Below, piece after piece: positions 1 to 8,473 of a stretch of DNA of 64,000 nucleotides. Position 1 is the stretch's first letter. The number at the start of each line of letters is the position of its first letter. The DNA is from Nocardia seriolae NBRC 15557 (GTDB taxonomy: Bacteria; Actinomycetota; Actinomycetes; Mycobacteriales; Mycobacteriaceae): contig NZ_BJWY01000001.1 of the NCBI RefSeq assembly GCF_007990715.1, positions 62,001 through 126,000 of the forward strand, written 5' to 3'. The notes under the pieces were generated by a model. The model had not been told where the DNA came from, made no database searches, and saw nothing but the letters and a program-made list of their open reading frames with translations. Both the position numbers and the translations under genes were made by a program.

Positions 1-2
1 CC

Positions 3-503
3 GATCTGGACGCGGTCAAGGAGGCCGCCAAGAAGATCGCCTTCGCCGAGGACCGCGCCATTTTCGAGGGCTATCCCGCGGCCGGTATCACCGGTATCCG
101 GGCCTCCACCTCGTGCGAGCCGGTGAAGCTGCCGGGCGATCCGCGCCTGGCGCCGGAGGCGGTCGCGCAGGCGCTGAGCAAGCTGCGCCTGGCCGGTGTG
201 GGCGACCCGTACTCGGTGCTGCTGTCGGCCGACCTGTTCACCGCGGTGAGCGAGACCTCCGACCACGGGCACCCGATCCGCACGCACATCGAGCGGCTCA
301 TCGACGGCGACATCATCTGGGCCCCGGCCATCGACGGCGCGTTCGTACTGTCCACGCGCGGTGGCGATTTCGATCTCCAGCTGGGTCAGGACCTGTCGAT
401 CGGCTACCTCTCGCACGATGCCCAGTCGGTGCAGCTGTACTTCCAGGAGAGCCTGACGTTCCTGGTGTACACGGCGGAGGCGGCGGTCGCGCTCGAGGCG
501 TGA
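3..503 (+). CDS. Encapsulin nanocompartment shell protein (CFP29/linocin M18 family), 3' part
   Basis: The visible 166 residues are the C-terminal part of a family 1 encapsulin, an HK97-fold protein that self-assembles into a protein nanocompartment. The frame is open from base 3, so the start lies upstream of the window. Diagnostic stretches are the KEAAKKIAFAEDRAIFEGY helix, the IERLIDGDIIWAPAIDGAFVL segment, GGDFDLQLGQDLSIGY and the C-terminal LTFLVYTAEAAVALEA, all close to my memory of mycobacterial CFP29 (Rv0798c). In that family the cargo is often a DyP-type peroxidase encoded next door; any such gene would be outside the window. The stop codon at 501-503 directly abuts the stop of the convergent regulator gene, sharing the palindrome TGATCA. 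Family assignment is firm; the cargo is not visible. Confidence 0.95.
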   Translation, partial: DLDAVKEAAKKIAFAEDRAIFEGYPAAGITGIRASTSCEPVKLPGDPRLAPEAVAQALSKLRLAGVGDPYSVLLSADLFTAVSETSDHGHPIRTHIERLIDGDIIWAPAIDGAFVLSTRGGDFDLQLGQDLSIGYLSHDAQSVQLYFQESLTFLVYTAEAAVALEA

Positions 504-1490
504 TCAGTTGATCCGGAAGCGGTTTCGATACTCCGTCGGCGTCGTGTCCAGCGTGCGCCGGAACGCCCGGGTGAGGGTGTCGGTGGTGTTGAACCCGCAC
601 AGGGTCGCGACGCGTTCCAGGGTGTTGTCGGTCGTCTCGAGCTGATTGCGCGCGAATTCGACTCGCGCGGACTCGATATAGGCGGCCGGGGTGGTGCCGA
701 GATCGGTCTTGAAGATGCGCGTCAGCTGCCGTTCGCTGACGTGCGCCTGCTCGGCCAGGTCGGCGACGGTGAGCTGCTTGCCGATATTGCGTGTGATGTA
801 GTGGCGCAGATCGTCGATGCGCCGCGTGGTCGAGATCGGTTCGAGCGACACGCTGAATTGGCTCTGTCCGCTGGGCCTTTTCAGGAACATGACCAATTGC
901 CGTGCCACGCGCAGCGCGAGCGCGTCGCCGAAATCTTCGGCGACCAACGCCAGCGCCAGGTCCAGGCAGGCGGTGAGTCCCGCACCGGTCCAGGTGTTCT
1001 CGTCGCGAATGAAGATCGGGTCGGCATCGACCTCGACGGCCGGATGCTCGGCCGCCAGCTGCTGCGCGGTCGACCAGTGCGTGGTGGCGCGCTTGCCGTC
1101 CAGCAGTCCGGCGTCGGCGAGAACGTGCGCGCCCACGCAGACCGACGCGATGCGGCGGGTATGGGTGGCGAGTCCGGCTACCCACTCGACCACCGCCGGA
1201 TCGCTGAGCGCCCGGACCCGCCCGTCCCCGTCCACCTCGACCGCGCCGGGCACCACGAGGGTGTCGATGGGGCGCTCGGCGATCTCGGCGAAGGTGACGT
1301 CGGGCAGCACCCGGACTCCGGCCGAGGTCGTCACCGGATCGAGGGTCGCAGCGGCCAGTGCCACGTGATACCCGGTGTTCCCGTTCATCTCTCGCTGAAG
1401 AAGCGCGAAGACCTCCGGCGGCCCGGTCACGTCCAGCACGTCGACGCGATCGAACAGCACGATGACCACGCATCGTTCCAGGGTGCCCAC
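504..1490 (-). CDS. GlxA-family transcriptional regulator (DJ-1/PfpI domain plus AraC-type HTH)
   Basis: This 328-residue protein has an N-terminal DJ-1/PfpI (class I glutamine amidotransferase-like) domain over about residues 5-190 and a C-terminal AraC/XylS double helix-turn-helix over about residues 220-328. The first domain includes the SVCVGAHVLADAGLL elbow with its cysteine. The second includes LTVADLAEQAHVSERQLTRIFK and the typical VATLCGFNTTDTLTRAFRRTL. GTG at 1490 is chosen as start because GGAGG precedes it, although only three bases separate them. It is divergent from an isochorismatase-like hydrolase, a frequent partnership in actinobacteria, so it probably regulates that gene. 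The inducer is unknown; related regulators sense amines or other nitrogen compounds. Confidence 0.93.
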   Translation of the reverse strand: MGTLERCVVIVLFDRVDVLDVTGPPEVFALLQREMNGNTGYHVALAAATLDPVTTSAGVRVLPDVTFAEIAERPIDTLVVPGAVEVDGDGRVRALSDPAVVEWVAGLATHTRRIASVCVGAHVLADAGLLDGKRATTHWSTAQQLAAEHPAVEVDADPIFIRDENTWTGAGLTACLDLALALVAEDFGDALALRVARQLVMFLKRPSGQSQFSVSLEPISTTRRIDDLRHYITRNIGKQLTVADLAEQAHVSERQLTRIFKTDLGTTPAAYIESARVEFARNQLETTDNTLERVATLCGFNTTDTLTRAFRRTLDTTPTEYRNRFRIN

Positions 1491-1627
1491 GATCCTCCGT
1501 CCGGCCGAAGCGGCGATGTCCGGATTTGCAGGTTACATGACATTTCCGACACGCCCGCCGGGCCATAGCGTGGACCACGTCCGCCGCGCAAAGCGGCTGC
1601 GACCCATCGACTTCCGGAGGAATCCCC

Positions 1628-2218
1628 ATGTCAGCCCAGACCCTGCGCGACCTCAACGGCTTCGACCGGACCCCCGCCACCCTCGCCGACGCCACCCTGA
1701 TCCTGGTCGACTACCAGAACACCTACACCCGCGGCGTCATGGAACTGACCGGCTGGCAGCCCGCCCTCGACGCCGCCGCCGACCTGCTCACCCGCACCCG
1801 TCGGGCAGGCGGCAAGGTCATCCACATCATCAATGACGGCGGCGTCGGCACCCCCTACGACATCACCGCCGAGATCGGCCGGATCCACCCCAGCGTGGCC
1901 CCGCTCGACGTCGAACCCGTTGTCGTCAAGACGGTTCCGAACGCCTTCGTCGACACCGACCTCGCCGCCCACGTCGACGCCGCGGGCCACAAGAACGTCA
2001 TCATCGCCGGTTTCATGACCCACATGTGTGTCACCTTCACCGCCGAGGGCGCCTTCCTGCGCGGCAACCACCCCACGGTGGTCGCCGACGCCTCTGCCAC
2101 CCGCCCCCTGAAATCGGCGGTGGGCGAGGTCACCGCAGAGCAACTGCACGACAGCGCCCTGGCCACCATCGCCGACCTCTACGGCGTCGTCGTGGCCACG
2201 GGCGCCGAACTCGGGTAA
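1628..2218 (+). CDS. Isochorismatase-like cysteine hydrolase
   Basis: This 196-residue protein belongs to the isochorismatase-like superfamily of cysteine hydrolases, which cleave amide or ether bonds in small molecules. The catalytic triad is visible as Asp28 (ILVDYQN), Lys101 (VVVKTVPNAF) and Cys134 (GFMTHMCVTFTAEGA). The non-proline peptide and the THMC pattern match amide hydrolases of the nicotinamidase/ureidoacrylate group more than true isochorismatases. A good ribosome site (GGAGGAATCCCC) fixes the ATG at 1628. The gene is divergent from the GlxA-type regulator, which probably controls it. The substrate cannot be read from sequence. Confidence 0.92.
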   Translation: MSAQTLRDLNGFDRTPATLADATLILVDYQNTYTRGVMELTGWQPALDAAADLLTRTRRAGGKVIHIINDGGVGTPYDITAEIGRIHPSVAPLDVEPVVVKTVPNAFVDTDLAAHVDAAGHKNVIIAGFMTHMCVTFTAEGAFLRGNHPTVVADASATRPLKSAVGEVTAEQLHDSALATIADLYGVVVATGAELG

Positions 2219-2320
2219 CGCCCTGGTCCCGGCACCCGCCGCGGCTACCCCGGGCCGGGCGCCGCGGCCGGCGGGGTGCGCCGCCGGGTACCGTGTCCGG
2301 CAGTCGGTTTCGGGAGGTGG

Positions 2321-2851
2321 ATGTCGGTGGTGCGGGCGGGCGTGGTGCCGGGGCGGCGGGTGGCCGTGGACGCGGTCGCGGGGGTGGCCGTGGCGGTCGT
2401 CGTCTGTGCGGGGACGGTGGGGATGTTCGGGTTGAACCGGGTGTTCACGGGACTGTTCTTCGGTGCGGCCGGGGCGGTGGCGGTGTTGTTCGCGCTGTTC
2501 GGGCGGGACACGGTGGAGCTGACCGAGGAGCGGATTCGGTGCCGGACCCCGTGGGGCGCCTCGACCCTGGCCTGGGATCGGGTGGTGGCGGGCCGATTCG
2601 CGCTGGACGAGCGGGGGCGGTGGGCGCTGGCGCTGGATCTCAACGGCGGGGTGGAACCGCATCAGGAATTGGTGCTGCTGTCCGTTCCGCCTGTGACGCG
2701 GCCCATCTCGAACGCCTATGACATGCGCAAACGCGAGCAGATCAACGAGATTCGAACCATCCTGCGGCAAAAGCGAATTCCGGTGACCATCCTCCCCGAG
2801 ATCGCCGACGCCCTGCAGCGGCACTGGAAGATCGCCCCGCCCACCCACTGA
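2321..2851 (+). CDS. Small membrane protein with PH-like cytoplasmic domain
   Basis: This 176-residue protein has two hydrophobic segments near the N-terminus (about residues 14-32 and 38-54). A soluble region of about 120 residues follows, beginning DTVELTEERIRCRTPWG. The layout matches actinobacterial two-TM proteins with a bacterial PH-like domain (the PH_6 / CFP-6 type), whose function is not established. I prefer ATG at 2321, preceded by GGGAGGTGG, over the GTG at 2276, which would add a basic 15-residue stretch. It follows the hydrolase by about 100 bases and has no obvious functional link to it. Family assignment is by topology and is moderate. Confidence 0.75.
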   Translation: MSVVRAGVVPGRRVAVDAVAGVAVAVVVCAGTVGMFGLNRVFTGLFFGAAGAVAVLFALFGRDTVELTEERIRCRTPWGASTLAWDRVVAGRFALDERGRWALALDLNGGVEPHQELVLLSVPPVTRPISNAYDMRKREQINEIRTILRQKRIPVTILPEIADALQRHWKIAPPTH

Positions 2852-3011
2852 TCCACCTAGGGGTTGTCCCCGAGCCATCGACGACCGCAGGACGATGTGA
2901 TCGCCGCGCCGCCGCTCCAAAATCCTTGGGGTGGCTGGTGAAAATCGCAGCGTCCTCTTCGGAATCTCACAGCCGCGGCGCATGGGACGCACAGCGGCGA
3001 ATGTGAGGGTG

Positions 3012-3467
3012 ATGATCGTGGCGACAAGCATTGTGGCAGCGGACTACCGGCGGTACGGATGGACCATCGAGTCGACCGGAGACGGAATCGACCTGATCAC
3101 CGGCCCGGAGATCGCGGCCGTCGAACTCACCGGTGCCGTCGCGGCCGGAGTGCGTCGCTACCTGCGCGCCAACAATATGTCCGGTCCGGTCATCGAGGTG
3201 CACGGCGCACAGCGGCGGGAGATCCATCTGGTCGTCGGCGTGGCCAAGGCCGCGCGGGCCATCGAGAGTCTGCGTGCCGCGGGCGCGATCGTGCACGGCG
3301 ACGGCACCCGGGTGCCGCTGCCGGACGCGAGCCGCGCCGCCGCCTGGAGCGTCATGCCGCGCGAGGCCCGCTGGGTGCCGCCGGTGGTGGCGATCGCCGC
3401 GGCGGTCCGGGCCGTCGGGGCCATGGATCGAAAGGGCGGCAGGCGGCTCGGCCGGGTGGCCTGCTGA
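3012..3467 (+). CDS. Uncharacterised actinobacterial protein
   Basis: I do not recognise a characterised family. The 151-residue product has no signal peptide or membrane span. It opens with an ADYRRYGWTIESTGDGIDLITG segment and ends with an AAWSVMPREARWVPPVVAIAAAVRAVG stretch. This layout (a short aromatic N-terminal module, a middle with GDGTRVPLP, a tryptophan/proline-rich end) is reminiscent of small actinobacterial proteins often labelled as related to DNA primase/polymerase N-terminal regions. That resemblance is from memory and weak. ATG at 3012 is preceded by GAGGGTG; GTG at 2931 and ATG at 2982 are alternatives in the same frame. Confidence 0.65.
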   Translation: MIVATSIVAADYRRYGWTIESTGDGIDLITGPEIAAVELTGAVAAGVRRYLRANNMSGPVIEVHGAQRREIHLVVGVAKAARAIESLRAAGAIVHGDGTRVPLPDASRAAAWSVMPREARWVPPVVAIAAAVRAVGAMDRKGGRRLGRVAC

Positions 3468-3500
3468 TCCCGCGCCGCCACCCCTGGCTAGGGTGGGACG

Positions 3501-3896
3501 GTGATTCGCACCGCTGCTCTGGCTCATATCCGGGATCGGCGCATGTTGCAGACCCGGTCCACCGGCAAGACCGTCTTCTACATGGCGGGCGGCAAGATCG
3601 ATCCCGGTGAGACGCCGGAAATGGCCCTGCACAGGGAGATTCGCGAGGAGCTCGGGATCGGCACGACGGGCGTGAGCGAGCTGGGGGTTTTCGAGGCCGA
3701 GGCCTACGGTCACGCGCCCGGCACCCGCCTGCACATGACCTGCTTCCTCGGCGAGCTCGCCGCCGAGCCGCGGCCCTCGGGCGAGATCGCCGAGCTGCGC
3801 TGGTTCACCCTCGACGAGTACGCGGCCATGGACGAGGTCGCGCCGGGATCGCTGCTGGTCTTCCGCCGTCTGCACGCGCTCGGCGCGATCGACTGA
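3501..3896 (+). CDS. Nudix hydrolase
   Basis: This 131-residue protein is a single-domain Nudix hydrolase, a Mg2+-dependent enzyme family cleaving nucleoside diphosphates linked to another moiety. The Nudix box is complete: Gly31, five residues, Glu37, seven residues, then the REIREELGI block at 45-53, matching GX5EX7REUXEEXGU. The protein starts at GTG 3501, a few bases after a GGGTGGGA ribosome site. The length is typical of small house-cleaning Nudix enzymes. The substrate cannot be predicted. Confidence 0.93.
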   Translation: MIRTAALAHIRDRRMLQTRSTGKTVFYMAGGKIDPGETPEMALHREIREELGIGTTGVSELGVFEAEAYGHAPGTRLHMTCFLGELAAEPRPSGEIAELRWFTLDEYAAMDEVAPGSLLVFRRLHALGAID

Positions 3897-4012
3897 CCCG
3901 CACCGCTGTAACCACCCCGGCTATTCCTGAATGGCATCTACGCCAACCGGATCCGCGCCCGTCGGGCGCGATGATCCGGATTCCGGATAGCACCGAATCA
4001 AGGGTGATCGCA

Positions 4013-4519
4013 GTGTTGAAACCGCTTACTCTGCTCGCCGCGGCCGCGCTGGCCACGGGTGGTCTCGGCTTCGGAACGGTGTCCGACACCCGTTTCGACA
4101 CGATGTCCCACACCCGTTTCGACACGGCCTGTCTGTGGGCGGGCGCAGCGCACGCGCCGGGGTCGCAGGTGGTCGCGGGCGGATCGGCCTACACCTGCGG
4201 CGCGGATGCGGCCGGGCCGCACTGGTTCCGCGGTGGCGCGGCGGGCGCGAGCACGGTGCCGAATCCGGGCGCGGATTCGAATCCGGCGGGCCGGTTCAGT
4301 GCCGGCGCGCGGCAGCCGGGCACCGACTACGACGACTACTGCGTCGGCGATCAGCTCATCTCCGGCGTCGAGGATGTCTTCGAGGCCGTCCCGACCAGCG
4401 GCGGCCTGCTCTGGAAGTCCGCGGGCCCGGTCGCGCAGTGGAGCTTCGATCCCGGTGTGACGCAACCGAAGACGTCGCACCGCTCGTCGGGCCTGTGTCA
4501 CGACGGTCAGCTGCTCTGA
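4013..4519 (+). CDS. Small exported protein of unknown function
   Basis: The product (168 residues from GTG 4013) starts with a classical Sec signal: a lysine after the start, then LTLLAAAALATGGLGFG. The mature part is Gly/Ala-rich, has several cysteines (CLWAG, YTCG, DYCVG, GLCHDG) that could pair as disulfides, and matches no family I know. AAGGG lies eight bases before GTG 4013; ATG 3971 or GTG 4004 are possible but would put charged residues before the signal. Shortly after the signal is a tandem imperfect repeat, DTRFDT-MS-HTRFDT (DNA 4084-4129). Its stop overlaps the tail of the convergent MFS gene by 13 bases. Confidence 0.75.
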   Translation: MLKPLTLLAAAALATGGLGFGTVSDTRFDTMSHTRFDTACLWAGAAHAPGSQVVAGGSAYTCGADAAGPHWFRGGAAGASTVPNPGADSNPAGRFSAGARQPGTDYDDYCVGDQLISGVEDVFEAVPTSGGLLWKSAGPVAQWSFDPGVTQPKTSHRSSGLCHDGQLL

Positions 4520-6138
4520 GCCGCCTCGTCGTCGGCGGGCTCCCCGGTATAGGGCCGATTCGGGATCAGGGTGGCCGAGGCCAGCCCGACCAGCAGGAAC
4601 AGTGCCGCGGCCAGCAGCGTGGTGCGGGTGGAGTCGGTGAACGCCCGGCTCAGCGCGTCCACGATGGCCGCGGCGCCGTGATGCTCGCGCGCACTCTCGA
4701 TCGCGCCACCCGCCGATTCGCGGGTGGCCGTGGCGAGCGAGTCCGCGACATGCGCGGGCAGGTCCGGCACCGCCGACAACCGTTTCGGCAGATCGTGGGC
4801 CAGCGCACCCGAGAGCAGCGCACCGATGAGCGCGGTGCCGAAGGCCGATCCGACCTGCCGCACCGTGGACTGGGTGGCCGAGCCCTGACCCGAATTCTCC
4901 CGCGGCACATCGGCCAGCACGGTTCCGGTGAGCTGGGCCGAGGCCATGCCGAGCCCGATGCCGTACCCGATCAGCAGCACCGCCAGCCACCAGCCGGAGA
5001 TGTGCGGGCTGACGAACAGTGCGGTCAGCGCGACCGCCGCCGCCTCGAAACCCAGCCCGATCTGCACGACTCGCACCGGCCCGTACTTGCGCACCAGCCC
5101 CTCGGCGATGCCCGCGGCCAGGAACGCGCCGACGGCCATGGCCGCCAGCACATAACCCGCGCCGAGGGTCGAGAGCCCGAGCACGTTGACCATGAACAGC
5201 GGCAGCACGAACAGCAGTCCGAATTCGCCCAGCGCCACCATGAACGCGGTGATATTGCCCCATCGGAAGCTGGGAATCCGGAACAGCGCGGGATCCAGCA
5301 GCCCCGAACGCCCGATCAGCACGCGGTGTTGCTCCCACCGCACGAACAGCACCAGTGCGAGCACGCCGAGCGCGAGCAGGATCGGGATGAGTGAGACCGG
5401 CGCGGTGACGGGCCAGTTCCAGCCGGCCAGCGGGAATTCCCGCAGCGGTTTCCACCAGCCGTAGGTCTGCCCCTCGATGAGCGCGAACACCAGCAGCGCG
5501 AAACCCGCTGCGCTGAGCAGGAATCCGTCCACGTCCAGGCCGGGCGCGGCCTTGGCCATCCGGGTCTCGGGCACGAACAGCGCCAGCCCGATCAGCACCA
5601 GCACGCCCAGGGGCAGGTTCACCAGGAAGATCCACAGCCAGGTGAAGTAGGTGGTGAGCCAGCCGCCGAGCAGCGGCCCGATCGCGGCGACGCCGGAGAT
5701 GACCGAGCCCCACACGGCGAAGGCGATGATCCGGTCGCGGCCCCGGAAGATGGCGTTCATGGTGGCGAGCGTGCCGGGCATGACCCCGGCCGCGCCGATG
5801 CCCTGCACGATGCGCCCGATGATGAGCGGCCAGGCGCCGTGCGCGCGGGCGGCGAGCACGCTGCCGAGCAGGAAGACGACCACGCCGAGGGCGAACATCC
5901 TGCGCCGCCCGAGCCGGTCGCCGAGGCGTCCGCTGGTGATCAGCAGCGCGGCCAGCACGACCGCGTAGATGCTGTTGATCCATTGCGCCTGACTGAAATT
6001 CAACTGGAGCTCGGCGATGATGACGGGCAGCGAGACCGCGACGATGGTGCCGTCCAGCACCACCATGGACAGGCCCAGCGCCAGCACGGCGAGGGTGATC
6101 CATTTCCTGCGACCGAGTTCGAGCTGCGTTTCCGTCAT
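4507..6138 (-). CDS. MFS drug exporter of the DHA2 (EmrB/QacA) family, 14 TM
   Basis: This 543-residue protein is a proton-coupled multidrug exporter of the DHA2 type. Visible signatures are motif A after the second span (GRLGDRLGRRR), the first-span D1-type motif (LDGTIVAVSLP) and the motif C-like GPLLGGWL in the fifth span. About fourteen hydrophobic spans are present, with an external loop near the end (LPKRLSAVPDLPAHVAD to DALSRA). I place the start at ATG 6138, preceded by GGGAG. The frame is open further upstream to 6291, but that extension is not membrane-like. It is divergent from the TerD-domain gene. No dedicated regulator is adjacent, so the exported compound is unknown. Confidence 0.93.
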   Translation of the reverse strand: MTETQLELGRRKWITLAVLALGLSMVVLDGTIVAVSLPVIIAELQLNFSQAQWINSIYAVVLAALLITSGRLGDRLGRRRMFALGVVVFLLGSVLAARAHGAWPLIIGRIVQGIGAAGVMPGTLATMNAIFRGRDRIIAFAVWGSVISGVAAIGPLLGGWLTTYFTWLWIFLVNLPLGVLVLIGLALFVPETRMAKAAPGLDVDGFLLSAAGFALLVFALIEGQTYGWWKPLREFPLAGWNWPVTAPVSLIPILLALGVLALVLFVRWEQHRVLIGRSGLLDPALFRIPSFRWGNITAFMVALGEFGLLFVLPLFMVNVLGLSTLGAGYVLAAMAVGAFLAAGIAEGLVRKYGPVRVVQIGLGFEAAAVALTALFVSPHISGWWLAVLLIGYGIGLGMASAQLTGTVLADVPRENSGQGSATQSTVRQVGSAFGTALIGALLSGALAHDLPKRLSAVPDLPAHVADSLATATRESAGGAIESAREHHGAAAIVDALSRAFTDSTRTTLLAAALFLLVGLASATLIPNRPYTGEPADDEAAQSS

Positions 6139-6274
6139 CCACGCTCCCGTTTGCCAGCAATGTGCCGCATGACCGTTCGACAGTCTAGGGCGAGGTGCTC
6201 GGCCAACCGGACATTTGCAGACCACTCGGCCCGGAACGGCGGCCGATCGAATCGGATATTTTGGATCCGTGTCG

Positions 6275-7588
6275 ATGTCGAAGGGTTCCAACGTTCCGGT
6301 GGCGGTCTCCGAGGTTCGGATCGAACTGGGGTGGCAGACGGGGCCCGGGGTTCCCGACGCCGATGCCTCCGCTTTGCTGCTCGCGGGTGGCCGGGTCCGC
6401 TCGGACGCGGATTTCGTCTTCTACAACCAGCAGCTGCACGCCTCCGGCGCGGTCCGGCACCTCGGTAAGCGGCAGGGGCCGCAGGTCGTCGACGCGCTCT
6501 CGGTTCGATTCGACCGGGTCGAACCGCAGATCGACACCATCGTGCTGGCCGCCTCGGCCGACAGCGGCACCTTCGCCCAATTCCACGGGCTGCACGTGCG
6601 TTTGGTGGATGTGAACGGCGCGGAGCTGGCCCGGTTCGACAGCACCGACGCCACCTCGGAGACGGCGTTCGTGCTCGGCGAGCTGTACCGCCGCGACGGC
6701 GGCTGGAAATTCCGCGCGGTGGGCCAGGGCTACGACTCCGGATTGGCAGGTCTGGCAACCGATTTCGGAATCTCGGTCGATTCCCCGCAGCCTGCCGCGC
6801 CCCCACAGCCCACCGCGCCCCCACAGCCCACCGCGGCACCGCAACCCATCGCACCGGCACGGCCCCCGATGCCGCCGCAGCCCATCGCGCCCCCGCCGCA
6901 CCCGATGCCACCGATGCCGGTCGTTCCGCCGCCGCCCGCGCACGAGCCCCGGGTGAATCTGGGCAAGATCTCGCTGACGAAGGAAGCCCCCGCGGTCTCG
7001 CTGACCAAGCAGGGCGCGACCGGCGGGATCATGCGGGTGAACCTGAACTGGTCGGTGCCCAGTTCCGGCGGTCTGTTCAGCCGTAAGCGCGCGGGCAATG
7101 GCGGCCTGGATCTGGATCTGTGCGCGTTCTGGGAGCTCGCCGACGGCTCCAAAGGCTGTGTGAGCGCGCTGGATACCTTCGGGCAGCTGCACAAACCCCC
7201 GTTCATCGCCCTGGACCAGGACGATCGGACCGGTGGCAGTGTCTCGGGCGAGAACCTGTCCATCAATCTCGATCACACCGCCGACTTCCGCCGCATCCTG
7301 GTGTTCGCCTCGCTCTACGAGGGCGCGCAGGACTTCCGGGGCGTGCACGCCACCGCGACCCTGTACCCCCGCAATTCACCGCCGATCGAGATGGAAGTCG
7401 GCGGCTGCCACGATGATTCGCGCGAAATGGTGCTGGCGCTGATCGAGAATCTGAACGGCGAGCTGGTGGTGCGCCGCGAGGGCCGGTTCGTGCGCCCGCC
7501 CGAGGGCCGCCGGTTCTGGGGCAAGCTGGCGGTGGATCAGACCTACGAGTGGGGCCTGAAATGGGGCACCGCGAAGGGCAAGTCCTGA
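6275..7588 (+). CDS. Double TerD-domain protein with proline-rich linker
   Basis: This 437-residue protein has two TerD/CABP-like domains. The first spans about residues 1-165 (MSKGSNVPV start, DADFVFYNQ calcium-loop-like segment). The second spans about 235-437 ([42 protein letters not shown]-type end). They are joined by a linker of about 60 residues made of PQP/PPQP repeats. TerD proteins bind calcium and belong to the tellurium/chemical-stress Ter systems; no other ter gene is present here. The second domain keeps the acidic loops better than the first. Start is ATG 6275 or GTG 6269, neither with a strong ribosome site. Family is firm, role unknown. Confidence 0.88.
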   Translation: MSKGSNVPVAVSEVRIELGWQTGPGVPDADASALLLAGGRVRSDADFVFYNQQLHASGAVRHLGKRQGPQVVDALSVRFDRVEPQIDTIVLAASADSGTFAQFHGLHVRLVDVNGAELARFDSTDATSETAFVLGELYRRDGGWKFRAVGQGYDSGLAGLATDFGISVDSPQPAAPPQPTAPPQPTAAPQPIAPARPPMPPQPIAPPPHPMPPMPVVPPPPAHEPRVNLGKISLTKEAPAVSLTKQGATGGIMRVNLNWSVPSSGGLFSRKRAGNGGLDLDLCAFWELADGSKGCVSALDTFGQLHKPPFIALDQDDRTGGSVSGENLSINLDHTADFRRILVFASLYEGAQDFRGVHATATLYPRNSPPIEMEVGGCHDDSREMVLALIENLNGELVVRREGRFVRPPEGRRFWGKLAVDQTYEWGLKWGTAKGKS

Positions 7589-7613
7589 GACTCGACCCGG
7601 TTCGGGAGGCCGC

Positions 7614-8297
7614 TCAGTCCTGCTCGGGTGGAAACAGGGCCGCCAGTTCGAGTGCGGCCAGCCGGGTTTCGGCCAGTGATCCGGACCAGCACAGCAGTCG
7701 CAGAATGGCCTCGGGGATGAGCTGCTCGGCGTACTCCGGGGCCGTGCCCTCGTCGGAGCGCATATTGATGACCGATTCCACCAGCCGGAACGGCAGCAGT
7801 TCGGCCCCGGCCACCGCGCCCGATCCGGCCTCGGCGATGACGGCGGCGGACAGGGTTTCGTAGTGGCGGCGCAGTTCGTCGCGCCGTTCCCGGAAGACCG
7901 CGAAGCGATCGCTGCGCAGTTCGGGTAGCAGGTAGAGCGCACCCAGATTCCAGCGCCCGGCGCGCAGCTGGCTGACGTCGAACCAGGCCAGGGCGTAGAG
8001 CCGCACCGCCGCCGGTTCCGGCCGGTCGGCCAGCTTGCCCGCGAGTTCCAATGGGGTGGTGACGGTTTCGGCGAGCAGCGCGTCGAGGATGTCGTCCTTG
8101 GCGGCGAAGTGGTGGTAGAGCGAGGCCTGCCGGATGCCGACGGCGTCGGCGACGGCGCGGGTGGAGGTATTGCCGTAGCCGTGGCTGGTGAACAACTCGG
8201 CGGCGGCGTCGAGGATTTCGGCGCGCGGGGTCTGGCCTGCGCGCCGGCGGGGTTCGAGTCGAGGACGGCCGGGTCCGAGTTGGGTCACGTAGGCCAT
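7614..8297 (-). CDS. TetR-family repressor of the divergent nitrogen-utilisation operon
   Basis: This 227-residue protein has an N-terminal TetR helix-turn-helix (about residues 24-70: ILDAAAELFTSHGYGNTSTRAVADAVGIRQASLYHHFAAKDD pattern) and a helical ligand-binding domain. It is transcribed away from the permease/carboxylase operon. A perfect 20-bp palindrome lies 37 bases upstream of its start in the shared intergenic region. TetR proteins typically bind such palindromes and repress both directions until a ligand releases them, so I infer it controls the permease-to-allophanate-hydrolase operon and itself. The ligand is probably the substrate or an intermediate of that pathway; this is inference. 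Confidence 0.9.
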   Translation of the reverse strand: MAYVTQLGPGRPRLEPRRRAGQTPRAEILDAAAELFTSHGYGNTSTRAVADAVGIRQASLYHHFAAKDDILDALLAETVTTPLELAGKLADRPEPAAVRLYALAWFDVSQLRAGRWNLGALYLLPELRSDRFAVFRERRDELRRHYETLSAAVIAEAGSGAVAGAELLPFRLVESVINMRSDEGTAPEYAEQLIPEAILRLLCWSGSLAETRLAALELAALFPPEQD

Positions 8298-8333
8298 TCT
8301 TGCCTACCGCCGGGGCCGACCAGCGAGGTGAGT

Positions 8334-8353
8334 TTTCTGTCATTTGACAGAAA
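8334..8353. promoter_or_regulatory. Perfect palindrome, likely TetR operator
   Basis: The sequence is TTTCTGTCA, then TT, then TGACAGAAA: a perfect 9-bp inverted repeat with a two-base spacer. It lies between the divergent tetR and permease starts. A TTGACA hexamer (8344-8349) sits inside the right half and could be the -35 box of the operon, so bound repressor would block it. The match to a -10 box downstream is weak. Confidence 0.75.
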
Positions 8354-8473
8354 TAGCGGCAACCCAGAAGTTACGCCCGGCCATGCGACCGATACATCGG
8401 CGTCACCGGCCACGCCATCGCGACTGGAAACCTTTCACTTGATAGATATTCCCCTCGCGAAAGACTCGCCGCC

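Noticed and set aside
6139..6291. Longer start for the MFS exporter at 6,291
   Set aside because: The added 51 residues are Arg/Pro/Cys-rich and unlike an exporter N-terminus, and a ribosome site sits before ATG 6,138.
8354..8473. Possible guanidine riboswitch before the permease
   Set aside because: I do not see the conserved guanidine-I core (ACTAGGG-like and GTCCGAGAG-like blocks) or tandem ACGR hairpins. The palindrome explains regulation better.
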